The notes beneath the pieces are model-generated. The model was not told the DNA's origin and made no database searches. It saw only the letters and a program-made list of their open reading frames with translations. Positions 7,693-17,371 of a DNA stretch of 64,000 nt are shown piece by piece. The number at the start of each line of letters is the position of its first letter. Position 1 is the first letter of the stretch. A program made the position numbers and the translations under genes. The stretch is from Pedobacter sp. L105 (GTDB lineage: Bacteria > Bacteroidota > Bacteroidia > Sphingobacteriales > Sphingobacteriaceae): positions 1 through 64,000 of the forward strand of contig NZ_LMUP01000005.1 in NCBI RefSeq assembly GCF_009765875.1, written 5' to 3'.

Positions 7693-8525
7693 TAGTTATT
7701 TACTTCTTTAATGACAAACATTTTCATTTCCCTCATCTCTTCTTTTATGTCCAAATCATAACGCTTTAGTTCTTTCCGTAAAGAATTTAAATCAATCGAA
7801 GAATTAGTTTTTAAATCAAGATCTACAGGGAGCGTATATCCTGTTTCATCAACTAATAAAGGTAACCCTACATCATATATAAACTCATGAAATCTAGACA
7901 AAGGTAAATTATGAAATAAACCATTTTGATTATAGTCACCGGTTCCGGATCCTGAGGATTTGAGCTTATCACTGCTAGAAGTACGAAATAAGACCAGTAT
8001 TTTAACCATTCGATTCTCGTATCCAAATTTAATTTTCAGATTATAAGCGAGTTCACTCTCTAACTCTGACAGAGGTGTTAAACCAACAGGAAGCACGAGT
8101 TCAAAACAATGTCCATTTTTTCTCAACCAGTCATCTTTTGTATCAGATTTAGCATCAAAGCGATATTTTGAAGGATCTTTAACCTCAAGAATAATACGAT
8201 CAGGATCTGCAAATCCATGTGTAACGATATCTACAATAGATAAATTAAACATACTTATTCTGCGCGTATGAGTAATTGTATCTGTAAAACCATTAAAATT
8301 ACTTATACCCTGTATAGGCTGAACACCTTCCCGATAACCAGTTAACACAAAAAATCTTAATGATCCATTCTTATTAACAGATTGTTCTTCATTGTATTTA
8401 AATACAGGGCTTATATATTGAAAATCAAATAAAGGCTTATGATAGCTATATGAACTATCGATTTGAGCATTTACCTTATTTATTAAGGTTGCTAAAAATA
8501 TTGAAATAAAATATTTACTATTCAT
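7692..8525 (-). CDS. DUF3738-like exported protein
   Basis: A 277-aa protein with a signal peptide ending in VNAQ. The central region matches the middle part of the downstream thioredoxin/FKBP fusion: a VxDPxKYxxxxKS...DW...HCFE pattern and a final DETGYxxPVDLDL block. This fits the DUF3738/TIGR03435 family, whose function is unknown. The fusion protein starts on its stop codon, so the two are translated together. It sits immediately downstream of SusD in the same direction. Assignment to DUF3738 is by motif resemblance only. Confidence 0.6.
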   Translation of the reverse strand: MNSKYFISIFLATLINKVNAQIDSSYSYHKPLFDFQYISPVFKYNEEQSVNKNGSLRFFVLTGYREGVQPIQGISNFNGFTDTITHTRRISMFNLSIVDIVTHGFADPDRIILEVKDPSKYRFDAKSDTKDDWLRKNGHCFELVLPVGLTPLSELESELAYNLKIKFGYENRMVKILVLFRTSSSDKLKSSGSGTGDYNQNGLFHNLPLSRFHEFIYDVGLPLLVDETGYTLPVDLDLKTNSSIDLNSLRKELKRYDLDIKEEMREMKMFVIKEVNN

Positions 8526-8593
8526 ATTTATGATTTAATTAAAATGGCATTTTATTATATTTATTCAATAATAAAATACCATCTTAGCATGCT

Positions 8594-9952
8594 CTAACGT
8601 GGGTTTTGTGGTATACTGGAATTTTTTATTACAGGATCAGGAATCTCTAAAACATATCTCAAATCATTAGGCGGTAAAGTATAAGTTTGATTGTTAATCA
8701 CTCTTTTCAAAGTGACAGCGAATCGCGAATCTGTGTTTAACCGCTTTAAATCCATCCACCTGACACCTCTCATCAATAACTCTTTTCTTCTCTCAGTCAA
8801 TATTTGTGACAAAGCATCATCCGCAGTAGTAGCCGCCATTGCAACATAGGAGCCTGTTTTCCAGCGTGTAATCAACAATGTATTTAAATCTGCCATTGCT
8901 GCTGTTATATTTCCAGATCTGGCATAACATTCTGCACGTGTTAAATACACTTCATCTATTGCAAGACCATTAAATAAATTTGTATATGTATTGGGCTCGT
9001 AGTTGCCTGTAAAATAATACCCTCCATTATAACTTTTTAAATAAATACTTTTTCTTAAATCATTAGTTTGATAAGAAGAAGCAACTGTGGAATCCATTAA
9101 AGCATAATTTGCGCTTGTTATTTGTGCACTAATGGTATAAGAATGAAATAATACTTCCTTATTAAAGCGAGTAAATGGAAAATCGGTAGATGGATCTAAA
9201 TTGTTAAAATCCATCAATTGAGCGTTGATATTTAATACAGAACTCGCATTACTCAGAGCATCTGTATAATTACCCATAGACAAATAGATTCTGGATAACA
9301 TTGCATAAGCAGCCTCCTTACTTGGTCTAGACGTTATGCTTGGTGTCGGCGGTAAAAGGGTTGCCGCTTCTTTTAAATCCTGTATAATTTGATCATAGGT
9401 TTGTTGAACGGTTCCTCTAGTAGATACTCCATTTAAATCAGAACTTAATCTTAAAGGAATACCGGAATCCTGATTCGCTGTAGATCCAGTATAAGTTTTG
9501 GTATACAACTGTGCGATGTGCCAGAACGCATAAGACCTGTAAAATAATGCAGATCCCCTCAATGCGCTTAAAACAGTTAAATCCGTTGTCCCTCCTTTTA
9601 ATTTTTCTATTGCTTCTAATACTAAATTGGCATTATAAACAATATAATATGGATCTGTCCATTCTTCTGTAGCGGTACTTCTTACGGCATTAGAAGACCA
9701 TTTATAGATGTTTTGATCGTCCCCTGGTTGTAAAGCAAGATCACCATCATGCAAATAATAATCATCGGATGAAGCCACCTGATCATTCGGATAATTGGAA
9801 TTCATCGTATTATAAGCATCCAATAACAATTGGCATTGACTAGCTGTGGTAATAAAAACTTGAGTACTATTCGATTTCTCCTCTAAATATTTTTGACATG
9901 AAAATAAAAATGTAAAAACAAACAATAGGAGTAATAATTTATGTGTTTTCAT
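8594..9952 (-). CDS. SusD/RagB family nutrient-binding lipoprotein
   Basis: A 452-aa outer-membrane lipoprotein: a type II signal with lipobox FLFSC then Q at about residues 15-20, followed by the TPR-rich alpha-helical SusD fold. Family landmarks are the N-terminal YNTMN region, RGSALFYRSYAFWHIAQLY at about 125-145, YAMLSRIYLSMGNYTDAL near 215, and the C-terminal ILTERRKELLMRGVRWMDLKRL. It pairs with the SusC porin 15 nt upstream as the lid that captures substrate. The neighbouring peptidase suggests peptides rather than glycans as cargo, but this is inference. Confidence 0.93.
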   Translation of the reverse strand: MKTHKLLLLLFVFTFLFSCQKYLEEKSNSTQVFITTASQCQLLLDAYNTMNSNYPNDQVASSDDYYLHDGDLALQPGDDQNIYKWSSNAVRSTATEEWTDPYYIVYNANLVLEAIEKLKGGTTDLTVLSALRGSALFYRSYAFWHIAQLYTKTYTGSTANQDSGIPLRLSSDLNGVSTRGTVQQTYDQIIQDLKEAATLLPPTPSITSRPSKEAAYAMLSRIYLSMGNYTDALSNASSVLNINAQLMDFNNLDPSTDFPFTRFNKEVLFHSYTISAQITSANYALMDSTVASSYQTNDLRKSIYLKSYNGGYYFTGNYEPNTYTNLFNGLAIDEVYLTRAECYARSGNITAAMADLNTLLITRWKTGSYVAMAATTADDALSQILTERRKELLMRGVRWMDLKRLNTDSRFAVTLKRVINNQTYTLPPNDLRYVLEIPDPVIKNSSIPQNPR

Positions 9953-9966
9953 CGGAATGTAATTAA

Positions 9967-12900
9967 TTAAAAGTTAGCACTAAACCCAAGACTGTAACTT
10001 GTTGGCTGGGGATAATCAAATGAATCAGGATCAAGCCCTAATTTATTCGCTCTCCAAATAATGCCTAAATTATTGATGTTTGCATAAATCCTCGGGTTTT
10101 TAACAAACCAATGCGATTTATTAATAGCATATGAAAAGTTAATTTCCTGCAATCGGATATTATCCCCCTTCTCAACATTTATATCTGAGTATTGATAGAC
10201 AAGATCTCTCGAAGGCGAATTTACATTTACTAAAGAAGGAACGTTAGTAAATTTCTCGTCACCTGGTTTTTGCCATCTATTTTCGTATTCCGCACCAGAA
10301 ATAGCTCCTTGATAAAATTCACCGTAATAGTTTACTAAATTGGATAAAGGTCTCCTAAAAAAAAAGCCCAATTCATATTTGATATTTGCAGAAATAGAAA
10401 ATTGCCCGTAGTTAAATGTGTTCCTAAAAGATCCGAAATACACCGGAACTGAAGAACCAAAGTAGTGAGCTTCTGATTTCGGTTGATTAATTAGGGGATT
10501 AACATCTGCAGATGTAGTATTATTATTAAAAGTAACAATTTTACCGTTTGGCCCGTACAATCTTGGATCGCCAGTATTTGGATCCAGACCAGCCCACTTA
10601 AATGCGAATATCCTATTTAGATCTGACCCAACATTATATGAAGGAAATCCAGTTACAACATTTCCAACTGTTTCAGCTTCTCCTGTATAAACCTTAGTTA
10701 CGATCACTCTACTGTAACTAAATAAAAAATTACTTACCCAACTAAATCGACCAACTTGTAGGTTTTTAGACTTTAAACTAAAGTCTATACCAGAGCCTTT
10801 TAAATCAGCGGTGTTATATGTAGTGTAATCATACCCTATACTTGGATCTAATGGAGAGTTTGATAATAGATCTGTGGTTTTCTTTAGATAATACTCAAAA
10901 CTGCCACTTAAACGATCACTAATTCCAAAATCTAATCCCAAATTTAAAATCCCTGTTTTTTCAGGACGAAGCTTACTATTAGTAACTCCACCACCAAGAA
11001 CATTATAAGGTAATTTAGTATTCGGATCTATTAGATTGTTGGAATAATTACCTATTGTTGGAGCAGCAAGAACCAAATTATTCACATTTCCATTATATCC
11101 AAAAGTGGCTCGCAATTTCAAATAGGGCAACCATGATAAATTATAAAAGTGTTCATTATTAATTACCCATGCTGCCCCAAGTGAATAATAAGGTGTTCCC
11201 GTTTTATTCGTGCCAGGGCCGAACAGACTCGAACCATCTTTCCTTATACTAGCAGATAAATTATATTTATTATCATATGAGTAGTCTGCATTGGCATATT
11301 CACTTAAAGTTCTGGTTTTATAGTCATAAAAACCATTGTTAAATAAAGGAGTAATGGAGCCGCTAGATGCATTATTATAAAACAATTGGTTAAAAGTAGA
11401 AACATAATCAACTCTACTCGTTCCAGCCAATGTATTTGGATCATATCCAAAATAGCCATCAGTTGTCATTTGAAAAGTTTTATTCGCACTTATATCTACA
11501 CCAGCTATAGCTGTTAATTTATTCTTATTCCATGTCTTATTTAAATTCAGGCCACCACGTAAGGTCTGTGTATTAGATGTATTACGATAAGGATTATAAT
11601 AACCACCTAAAGGTATAGCTCTGTTAAAATTTACAGGATCAGTATATCTATTAATTAGATCACGCATGAACCAGGAATCTACGCCTTCATATGAAGCATA
11701 ATCCAATAAGGTTTTCCCATAATTGTATGAAATATTCGCTGATAGAGAAGAAAGAATATTATAATTTGCATTTAGTATAATTCCCATCGTTTGGTTTTCT
11801 GTCTTAACATATCCGTCATTGATATCATCTAACGGTTTGTAATCATAATTTAAAATATTACTTCCATATTTGGCTGCCAAAAGCGATTCAAACTCTGTTC
11901 TATATTTTTTTGGAACTACTGATGCATTTCCCTCGGCATCAGCTAACGAAGTGTATAAAAAAAATGGGGCAGATATACTTGCACCCACAGAATTATTTTG
12001 TGCTTGTCCTGTTATATGACCTTGTGAATAAAATATATTTGATGAAATACTTAAATCTTTCATTAATTGATAAGAAGTATTATAACTCAACACAAGACGA
12101 TTAGAACTTGAATTAACTGTATTATTTAAGCTATTGTCATAAGCAGCGGAGAAACGATAAGCAACCTTTTTAGATCCTCCATCTAAGGATAAAGAATAGC
12201 TTTGAGTTACTGCAGCACGATCAATATATTTGTCTAAATCATTTCTAATATCATGATTCCTTAAAGCATTAATTTGGCTATTTCCTTGTGTCTGAGTAAT
12301 TAATCCCTGTTGTATCTGACTTAGAATATCCACAACCGGTGACACGGCTACTCCAGCCTGAGTTACTGAAGTAACAGGTGGCAAGACTGTTCCGTCTGCT
12401 TTATATTTATAAATTTCTACATCGATATAATCTGAAGGAGTCATAATTTTTGTATAGAATTGATTCAATTTATCAGTAACATTTATACTACTATTGAAAG
12501 AAATTCTTAACGGATTATTGTATTGTCCTTTTTTAGTTTTAACTACAATTACACCATTGGCAGCTCGAGATCCCCAAATCGATGCTGCTGCTGCGTCTTT
12601 TAAAATAGTAATACTTTCTACATCATTTGGATTTAATTGATCAATGGAATAAGCACTTGCAATACCGTCAATAACAACCAAAGGTTGTCCACTTGAGTTA
12701 CTACCAGCACTATTATTAGTGTTACTGAAACTATTTAGTGTGTTTCTACCGCGAATAGTTAAAGTGATTAGCGGAGAAATTCCATAATTAACAGCCGCAG
12801 AGTTTACAGCATTATAGTTATTACTTGGATTAAAATTCAGACTGGTTGTTATACCATCTAAACGTTTCAATAAATTTGGATCAGTACTGTGCTGTAAATC

Positions 12901-13626
12901 TTCTTTGGTGATCAATTCGAAAGATCCAGTTGTACTTTCCTTACTTTTATCCTCGTAACCCGTACTCACAATGTTTACTTGTGATAATTGTTTTGGATTA
13001 ATCGCTAAAGTAATTTTAAAAATATTTTTGGAATCCGCAGTTGTTAAAGTAATTTCTTTATCAATAAACCCTATGTATGATATTACTAGGACGGCTTCTT
13101 TTGGTGCAGATATATAAAAATTACCATCTGAATTAGTTAATGTTGCTTTTTTACTATCTTTAATTCTTACAGTTGCCCCTGGCAAAGACTTACCTTTTTC
13201 ATCTTGTACAATACCTTTATAATAAACAGAATCCCGAGGAGAACTTTGATCTATCCTGCTGCCAGTATCTTTCTGTCTAATTATTATACTTTTGTCATCT
13301 ATTATAAAAATTAGCCCTTTATTAGTGATGCATTGTGCCATTACATCATTTAAGTTCGCTTGATTGAAATTAACATTTAGACGCTTATTGGCATTTAATT
13401 TATCCGCTTGCCAAAGCACGTCATAACCAGTTTGGGCTTTAATCTCTTTAAAAACTTGTTTAATCGTTATATTTTTTTTTTCTAATGTTATTTTCTGCCC
13501 GTAAGTAGTTATTGCACTTACCTGCATGATTCCTACAAAAAACAAAATGATCATGAATCGCATTGCCAATAAAAATTTATACAGGTTACCTGACAGGCAA
13601 CCTGAGAGTTTAGTATAAAATTTCAT
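9967..13626 (-). CDS. SusC/RagA family TonB-dependent transporter with STN domain
   Basis: A 1219-aa outer-membrane transporter. Order: signal peptide (to about 43), STN signalling domain (about 45-115, KITLEKKNITIKQVFKEI...), carboxypeptidase-regulatory-like beta-sandwich (about 135-210, KGIVQDEKGKSLPGATVRI), plug domain (about 215-360, including the SusC PLVVIDG and NPNDVESITILKDAAAASIWGSRAANGVIVVKTKKG region), then a 22-strand barrel ending in YSLGFSANF. The STN domain implies signalling to the adjacent FecR anti-sigma factor, so substrate binding controls expression. SusD follows directly. Confidence 0.95.
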   Translation of the reverse strand: MKFYTKLSGCLSGNLYKFLLAMRFMIILFFVGIMQVSAITTYGQKITLEKKNITIKQVFKEIKAQTGYDVLWQADKLNANKRLNVNFNQANLNDVMAQCITNKGLIFIIDDKSIIIRQKDTGSRIDQSSPRDSVYYKGIVQDEKGKSLPGATVRIKDSKKATLTNSDGNFYISAPKEAVLVISYIGFIDKEITLTTADSKNIFKITLAINPKQLSQVNIVSTGYEDKSKESTTGSFELITKEDLQHSTDPNLLKRLDGITTSLNFNPSNNYNAVNSAAVNYGISPLITLTIRGRNTLNSFSNTNNSAGSNSSGQPLVVIDGIASAYSIDQLNPNDVESITILKDAAAASIWGSRAANGVIVVKTKKGQYNNPLRISFNSSINVTDKLNQFYTKIMTPSDYIDVEIYKYKADGTVLPPVTSVTQAGVAVSPVVDILSQIQQGLITQTQGNSQINALRNHDIRNDLDKYIDRAAVTQSYSLSLDGGSKKVAYRFSAAYDNSLNNTVNSSSNRLVLSYNTSYQLMKDLSISSNIFYSQGHITGQAQNNSVGASISAPFFLYTSLADAEGNASVVPKKYRTEFESLLAAKYGSNILNYDYKPLDDINDGYVKTENQTMGIILNANYNILSSLSANISYNYGKTLLDYASYEGVDSWFMRDLINRYTDPVNFNRAIPLGGYYNPYRNTSNTQTLRGGLNLNKTWNKNKLTAIAGVDISANKTFQMTTDGYFGYDPNTLAGTSRVDYVSTFNQLFYNNASSGSITPLFNNGFYDYKTRTLSEYANADYSYDNKYNLSASIRKDGSSLFGPGTNKTGTPYYSLGAAWVINNEHFYNLSWLPYLKLRATFGYNGNVNNLVLAAPTIGNYSNNLIDPNTKLPYNVLGGGVTNSKLRPEKTGILNLGLDFGISDRLSGSFEYYLKKTTDLLSNSPLDPSIGYDYTTYNTADLKGSGIDFSLKSKNLQVGRFSWVSNFLFSYSRVIVTKVYTGEAETVGNVVTGFPSYNVGSDLNRIFAFKWAGLDPNTGDPRLYGPNGKIVTFNNNTTSADVNPLINQPKSEAHYFGSSVPVYFGSFRNTFNYGQFSISANIKYELGFFFRRPLSNLVNYYGEFYQGAISGAEYENRWQKPGDEKFTNVPSLVNVNSPSRDLVYQYSDINVEKGDNIRLQEINFSYAINKSHWFVKNPRIYANINNLGIIWRANKLGLDPDSFDYPQPTSYSLGFSANF

Positions 13627-13727
13627 ACATTTGTTTGCTTGGTTTATTTGCGAAGAGAGGGATCGGCTAGGTTATTCTCTGCGCATTAATTAATTGGTTG
13701 TTTGAATTGATTAATGTAAACCACATA

Positions 13728-13753
13728 GTCAGGGGTGTTGTCGCACTCCTGGC
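13728..13753 (+). terminator. Terminator-like hairpin between FecR and SusC genes
   Basis: GTCAGGGGTG and CACTCCTGGC pair with G-U wobbles on the plus strand and are followed by TTTTT. On the minus strand, the sense strand of both flanking genes, two pairs become mismatches and no T-run follows. It therefore looks like a plus-strand terminator without an evident plus-strand gene. Confidence 0.35.
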
Positions 13754-13777
13754 TTTTTAGTTTAATGAGGGTAGAGT

Positions 13778-14947
13778 TCATTTCATGACCATAATCCTCC
13801 TTCCATTGATACTAAAGTGAACAGATTGTGTTAATTCTAATTTTTTCAGCACTTTAGAAACATCACTGTATTTAGATAGCGTACCACTAAATAATTTATT
13901 ATTCAAATCTCCGTCCTGATATTCAATATCTACATCGTACCATCTGGATATTTTTCTTAAAATACTTTCCAGCGGTTCATTTTCAAACATAAAATATCCA
14001 TTTTTCCATGCTACAGCCTCGTCGGTATCAATTTCGGAACTATTGATCGTGGTTTCACCACCCTTGCCCTCCAGGGAAGATTGCTCACCTGGTTTAATAA
14101 TAATTTTAGCATTGGATTGTAAACTGCTCACACTCACACTTCCTTCCAGTAAAGTAGTTTTAATAGTCCTCTCATCCGGATAGGCATTCACATTAAAATG
14201 AGTGCCTAATACTTCTACCTTTTGGCGTTTGGTGAATACTCTAAAAGGCTTAGCCTTGTTTTTTGCTACTTCGAAATACGCTTCTCCAGTTAATTCCACT
14301 TTTCGTTCATTAAGAGCAAACGTTAAAGGGTAGCGTAAAGACGATGCTGCATTCAACCATACTTTAGTTCCATCTTGTAGAATTAATTGGTATTGTCCGC
14401 CTTTAGGAATTTCTACCTTATTGTAAGCTAATTGTCCTTCGGTATTTTGATGTTCATTATTATAGATGAGCTCACCATTTTTTGTTTTTTGAATACTCAT
14501 TCCAAATTGTTCAGCAATCTTTCCATTTTTTGTACCATCTAACGAGATCTTTGAGCCATTAGCTAAGGTTAAGATCGCTTTATTACTGCCCGGTAAAATA
14601 GCCGCTGCTGTTTGAGAACTTTTATTAGATAACAACATAAATTCACGATGGTAAAAAAAGACTCCTGCAGAAACAATTAATAAAATGGCTGCCGCTACTG
14701 AAAATGCTTGTTTTTGATATAAAGAAAAAACTGGTATTTTTTCATTTTGTATACGTTCATCAATAACAGCTTTCATCCGGTTGCGAATATTTTGCTCCTC
14801 TATAGGAGAAGAGTTATCCAAAAGATCAACTGATCCGGAAAATAATTCATAATATTTCTCAACGATAGTTACCTGTTGAGCAGTGGCCCTACCTTTTAAC
14901 CAGGCACTGACTAATCGTAAAAACTTTTTTTGTTTGGAGGATTTCAT
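13778..14947 (-). CDS. FecR-type anti-sigma factor
   Basis: A 389-aa inner-membrane regulator. The start at 14947 (MKSSKQKKF) is preferred over the longer frame to 15079, because it begins with the usual FecR cytoplasmic domain. The N-terminal 80 or so residues would bind the ECF sigma factor; one transmembrane helix follows (AFSVAAAILLIVSAGVFFY, about residues 80-98). The periplasmic FecR domain contains KGGQYQLILQDGTKVWLNAASSLRYP and GEAYFEVAKNKAKPFRVFT. A DUF4974-type C-terminal region (EPLESILRKISRWYDVDIEY) would contact the SusC STN domain. The cognate sigma gene is probably 18873-19448, now separated by glycosyltransferase genes. Confidence 0.93.
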   Translation of the reverse strand: MKSSKQKKFLRLVSAWLKGRATAQQVTIVEKYYELFSGSVDLLDNSSPIEEQNIRNRMKAVIDERIQNEKIPVFSLYQKQAFSVAAAILLIVSAGVFFYHREFMLLSNKSSQTAAAILPGSNKAILTLANGSKISLDGTKNGKIAEQFGMSIQKTKNGELIYNNEHQNTEGQLAYNKVEIPKGGQYQLILQDGTKVWLNAASSLRYPLTFALNERKVELTGEAYFEVAKNKAKPFRVFTKRQKVEVLGTHFNVNAYPDERTIKTTLLEGSVSVSSLQSNAKIIIKPGEQSSLEGKGGETTINSSEIDTDEAVAWKNGYFMFENEPLESILRKISRWYDVDIEYQDGDLNNKLFSGTLSKYSDVSKVLKKLELTQSVHFSINGRRIMVMK

Positions 14948-14963
14948 AAGCTTATACCTATAC

Positions 14964-14991
14964 AGTATATAAAAACATAACAATGTCCTAT
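14964..14991 (-). promoter_or_regulatory. Putative ECF-type promoter of fecR
   Basis: On the minus strand ATAGGACATTG, an 11-nt spacer and TATACT lie just upstream of the FecR start. The identical two blocks with identical spacing precede the orphan FecR-like domain gene at 40188 (40216-40243). Shared sequence in front of two anti-sigma-type genes suggests a common sigma factor. Confidence 0.5.
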
Positions 14992-15012
14992 GCCGACCAA
15001 AAATATTTTTTT

Positions 15013-15026
15013 GAGACTTTTGACCC
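15013..15026. promoter_or_regulatory. Palindrome-like site GAGACTTTTGACCC
   Basis: A member of the window's GGGWCAWWTGWCCC-like set. It lies 58 nt upstream of the double glycosyltransferase at 15084 and between it and the divergent fecR. Confidence 0.4.
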
Positions 15027-15083
15027 AGATTAAACCCTATTTGATGAGTAAATTCAGGACTAATTGATCTAGATAACATTGAA

Positions 15084-16400
15084 ATGGAAAAGCCACTCGT
15101 TTCCTGTATTATGCCGACAAATTCATACAGACAAGTATTTATTCCTTATGCCATAGATTATTTTGTACATCAGGATTATCCCAATGCTGAATTATTGATC
15201 TTAGATGACGGTCCAGAGCCTGTCTATGACAAAATCCCTCATCATCCACGTATTCATTATCATCATAGTACTTTAACGTATCGCTTAGGTATATTGAGAA
15301 ATATCTGTTGTCTGGAAGCAAAAGGAGAAATTATTCTGCATTGGGACGACGACGACTGGTATGCGCAGGACTGGATCAGTAAACAGGTTGAGGCGCTAAT
15401 CAGTTCTGGAGCGGACATTACCGGTATTAGCAATGTCAATTTTTTCTCCACCCGATTGAACAAAATATGGAAATATAGAGACACAGCTAATCTTCCATGG
15501 GTTTATGGTGCAACCCTCGCCTATTGGAAATCGTTTTGGGAAAAACATCCTTTTAAAGAAATGAATGCCGGAGAGGACAATGAATTTATCAGGTCATCCG
15601 GAGCGAAAATTTACGCACATGATTATTCAGCAGGTTATTTGGGAATTGTACATACCGAAAACGCAGGCATACAATGGCAGGAAGATCCAAGACATAAACG
15701 GCAGCTGATTAAATGGCTGAAAAAGATTGAAAGCCCAATAGTTTATGAAAAGAACAACAGAGTAACCCTGGGATCGGATTCTCCGATGGTTACCTGTATC
15801 ATGCCTACAGCTAACAGACCTAATTTTATTTCGCCGGCAATTGATCATTTCCTAAAACAGGATTATCTGAATAAGGAATTAGTCATCATTGATGATGGAT
15901 TAGAACCGATCGAAGACTTAGTGCCAGCTCATCCTGCAATCCGTTATTTTTATTTTGAACCATCAGCAACTATCGGTAAAAAACGTAACATAGCTTGTGA
16001 AAAAGCTAAAGGAGAATTGATTACGCATTGGGATGATGACGATTGGTATGCACCAGACTGGCTTTCACACCAGGTAGATGCGATAACGAATTCAGCAGCA
16101 GACATCTGTGGAATCAACCAGGTTCAGTTCTTCTCTCCTACGCTCGATACCTATTGGATGACTAAAAATAGTGATTCTAAACGCCCCTGGTTAAGTGGAC
16201 AAAGCCTGATCTACTGGAAATCATTCTGGGAAAGGCATCCGTTTAAAGACCTGCAGATTGGCGAAGATGACGATTTTATCAGGAACTCCGGTGCCAGGAT
16301 TTGTGCACATGACTATTTCCAGGGTTTTATGGCTACCCTTCATTCCCATAATACCAGTCTTAAATTTTTTGAGGATCCAAAAGACAAAATAGTCAACTAA
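15084..16400 (+). CDS. Tandem double-domain GT2 glycosyltransferase
   Basis: A 438-aa protein made of two complete GT2 domains head to tail: residues about 1-213 and about 232-438, each starting VSCIMPT or VTCIMPTANRP, each with LxIxDDG and HWDDDDWYA(Q/P)DW, and each ending with a GEDxxFIRxSGAxIxAHDY segment. Each half equals the length of the single-domain enzymes at 2536, 3195 and 17364, so the gene looks like a fusion of two such enzymes. Both DXD sites are intact, so both halves may be active. It has no membrane helix. The next gene (GT4) starts 23 nt later on the same strand. Confidence 0.85.
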   Translation: MEKPLVSCIMPTNSYRQVFIPYAIDYFVHQDYPNAELLILDDGPEPVYDKIPHHPRIHYHHSTLTYRLGILRNICCLEAKGEIILHWDDDDWYAQDWISKQVEALISSGADITGISNVNFFSTRLNKIWKYRDTANLPWVYGATLAYWKSFWEKHPFKEMNAGEDNEFIRSSGAKIYAHDYSAGYLGIVHTENAGIQWQEDPRHKRQLIKWLKKIESPIVYEKNNRVTLGSDSPMVTCIMPTANRPNFISPAIDHFLKQDYLNKELVIIDDGLEPIEDLVPAHPAIRYFYFEPSATIGKKRNIACEKAKGELITHWDDDDWYAPDWLSHQVDAITNSAADICGINQVQFFSPTLDTYWMTKNSDSKRPWLSGQSLIYWKSFWERHPFKDLQIGEDDDFIRNSGARICAHDYFQGFMATLHSHNTSLKFFEDPKDKIVN

Positions 16401-16423
16401 CGTTTGCCTTTAATGAAGCATTT

Positions 16424-17371
16424 ATGACATCAACCGTTTATGTACTATGTCCGGATTTAAAATCACCTTTTGGAGGAGTAATGAAATTATATGAACTGGC
16501 GGATACCCTGAATGCGAATGGAATAAAAAGTTTTATCGTTCATGAAGATAAGAATTTAGAGATAGATTGGTTTAATCACACCACTCCTGTAACCGATTTT
16601 AAGTCTATAAAAGTTAAAGCGGATGATCTATTGATCATACCTGAGGTATTTGGAAGCCAAATTCCTAATTTTTATCCTGGTGTTAGGAAAATCATCTTTA
16701 ACCAAAATTCCTTTTATACCTTATTACCATTTAACTGGGATATAGAACTGGCTAGAAAGGTATATTTTCATCAGGACATTGTACAGGTGATTGTAGTATC
16801 CGAATATGATTTCGACTTTTTTAGCTGGTTATTTCCTGGACTCAAAATAAGCAGGATCATTTTAGGTATCACTGATAAGTTATTTTATGATCAACCTCAT
16901 AAACAAAAAATCATTGCGGTAATGCCCAGAAAAGTAATTGATGATTACAACCAACTCATTCAATTATTACTGTTAAAAAATGATCTGGATGGATATACCA
17001 TTAAAATTATTGATAACCTTACCTTAAAAGAGTGTGCTGCCATCTTACGTGAAGCAGCGATTTTTTTGTCCTTTAGCCATAAGGAAAGTTTTAGCCTTCC
17101 CCCTGCAGAGGCCATGGCCTGTGGCTGTATCGTCATTGGTTATCATGGTCAAGGAGGAAAAGAATTTTTCAGAAATGATCTGACTTTTGTAATTGAACAA
17201 TCTGATATGATCAGTTATGCAAAATGTGTGATGGATGTAATCGACAAATTTAAGACCAACCCACTGGAAACACAGAAAATTGGAAAAAGAGCCTCTCAAT
17301 TTATTTTAGAGAGGTATTCTTTGGCCAACCAGGAAAGATCGATATTAGAGGTGATCAGAAAGTTCATATAG
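16424..17371 (+). CDS. GT4-like glycosyltransferase (GT-B fold)
   Basis: A 315-aa protein with a short GT-B architecture. The N terminus carries VYVLCPDLKSPFGGVMKLYELADTL, where the GG loop is the donor-phosphate contact. The C-terminal donor domain has the E-x7-E motif in HKESFSLPPAEAMACGCIVIG at about residues 222-242. It is shorter than typical GT4 enzymes (about 370 aa) and has no membrane segment. It follows the double GT2 gene by 23 nt, and its 3' end overlaps the convergent GT2 gene by 8 bp. Sugar and acceptor are unknown. Confidence 0.78.
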   Translation: MTSTVYVLCPDLKSPFGGVMKLYELADTLNANGIKSFIVHEDKNLEIDWFNHTTPVTDFKSIKVKADDLLIIPEVFGSQIPNFYPGVRKIIFNQNSFYTLLPFNWDIELARKVYFHQDIVQVIVVSEYDFDFFSWLFPGLKISRIILGITDKLFYDQPHKQKIIAVMPRKVIDDYNQLIQLLLLKNDLDGYTIKIIDNLTLKECAAILREAAIFLSFSHKESFSLPPAEAMACGCIVIGYHGQGGKEFFRNDLTFVIEQSDMISYAKCVMDVIDKFKTNPLETQKIGKRASQFILERYSLANQERSILEVIRKFI

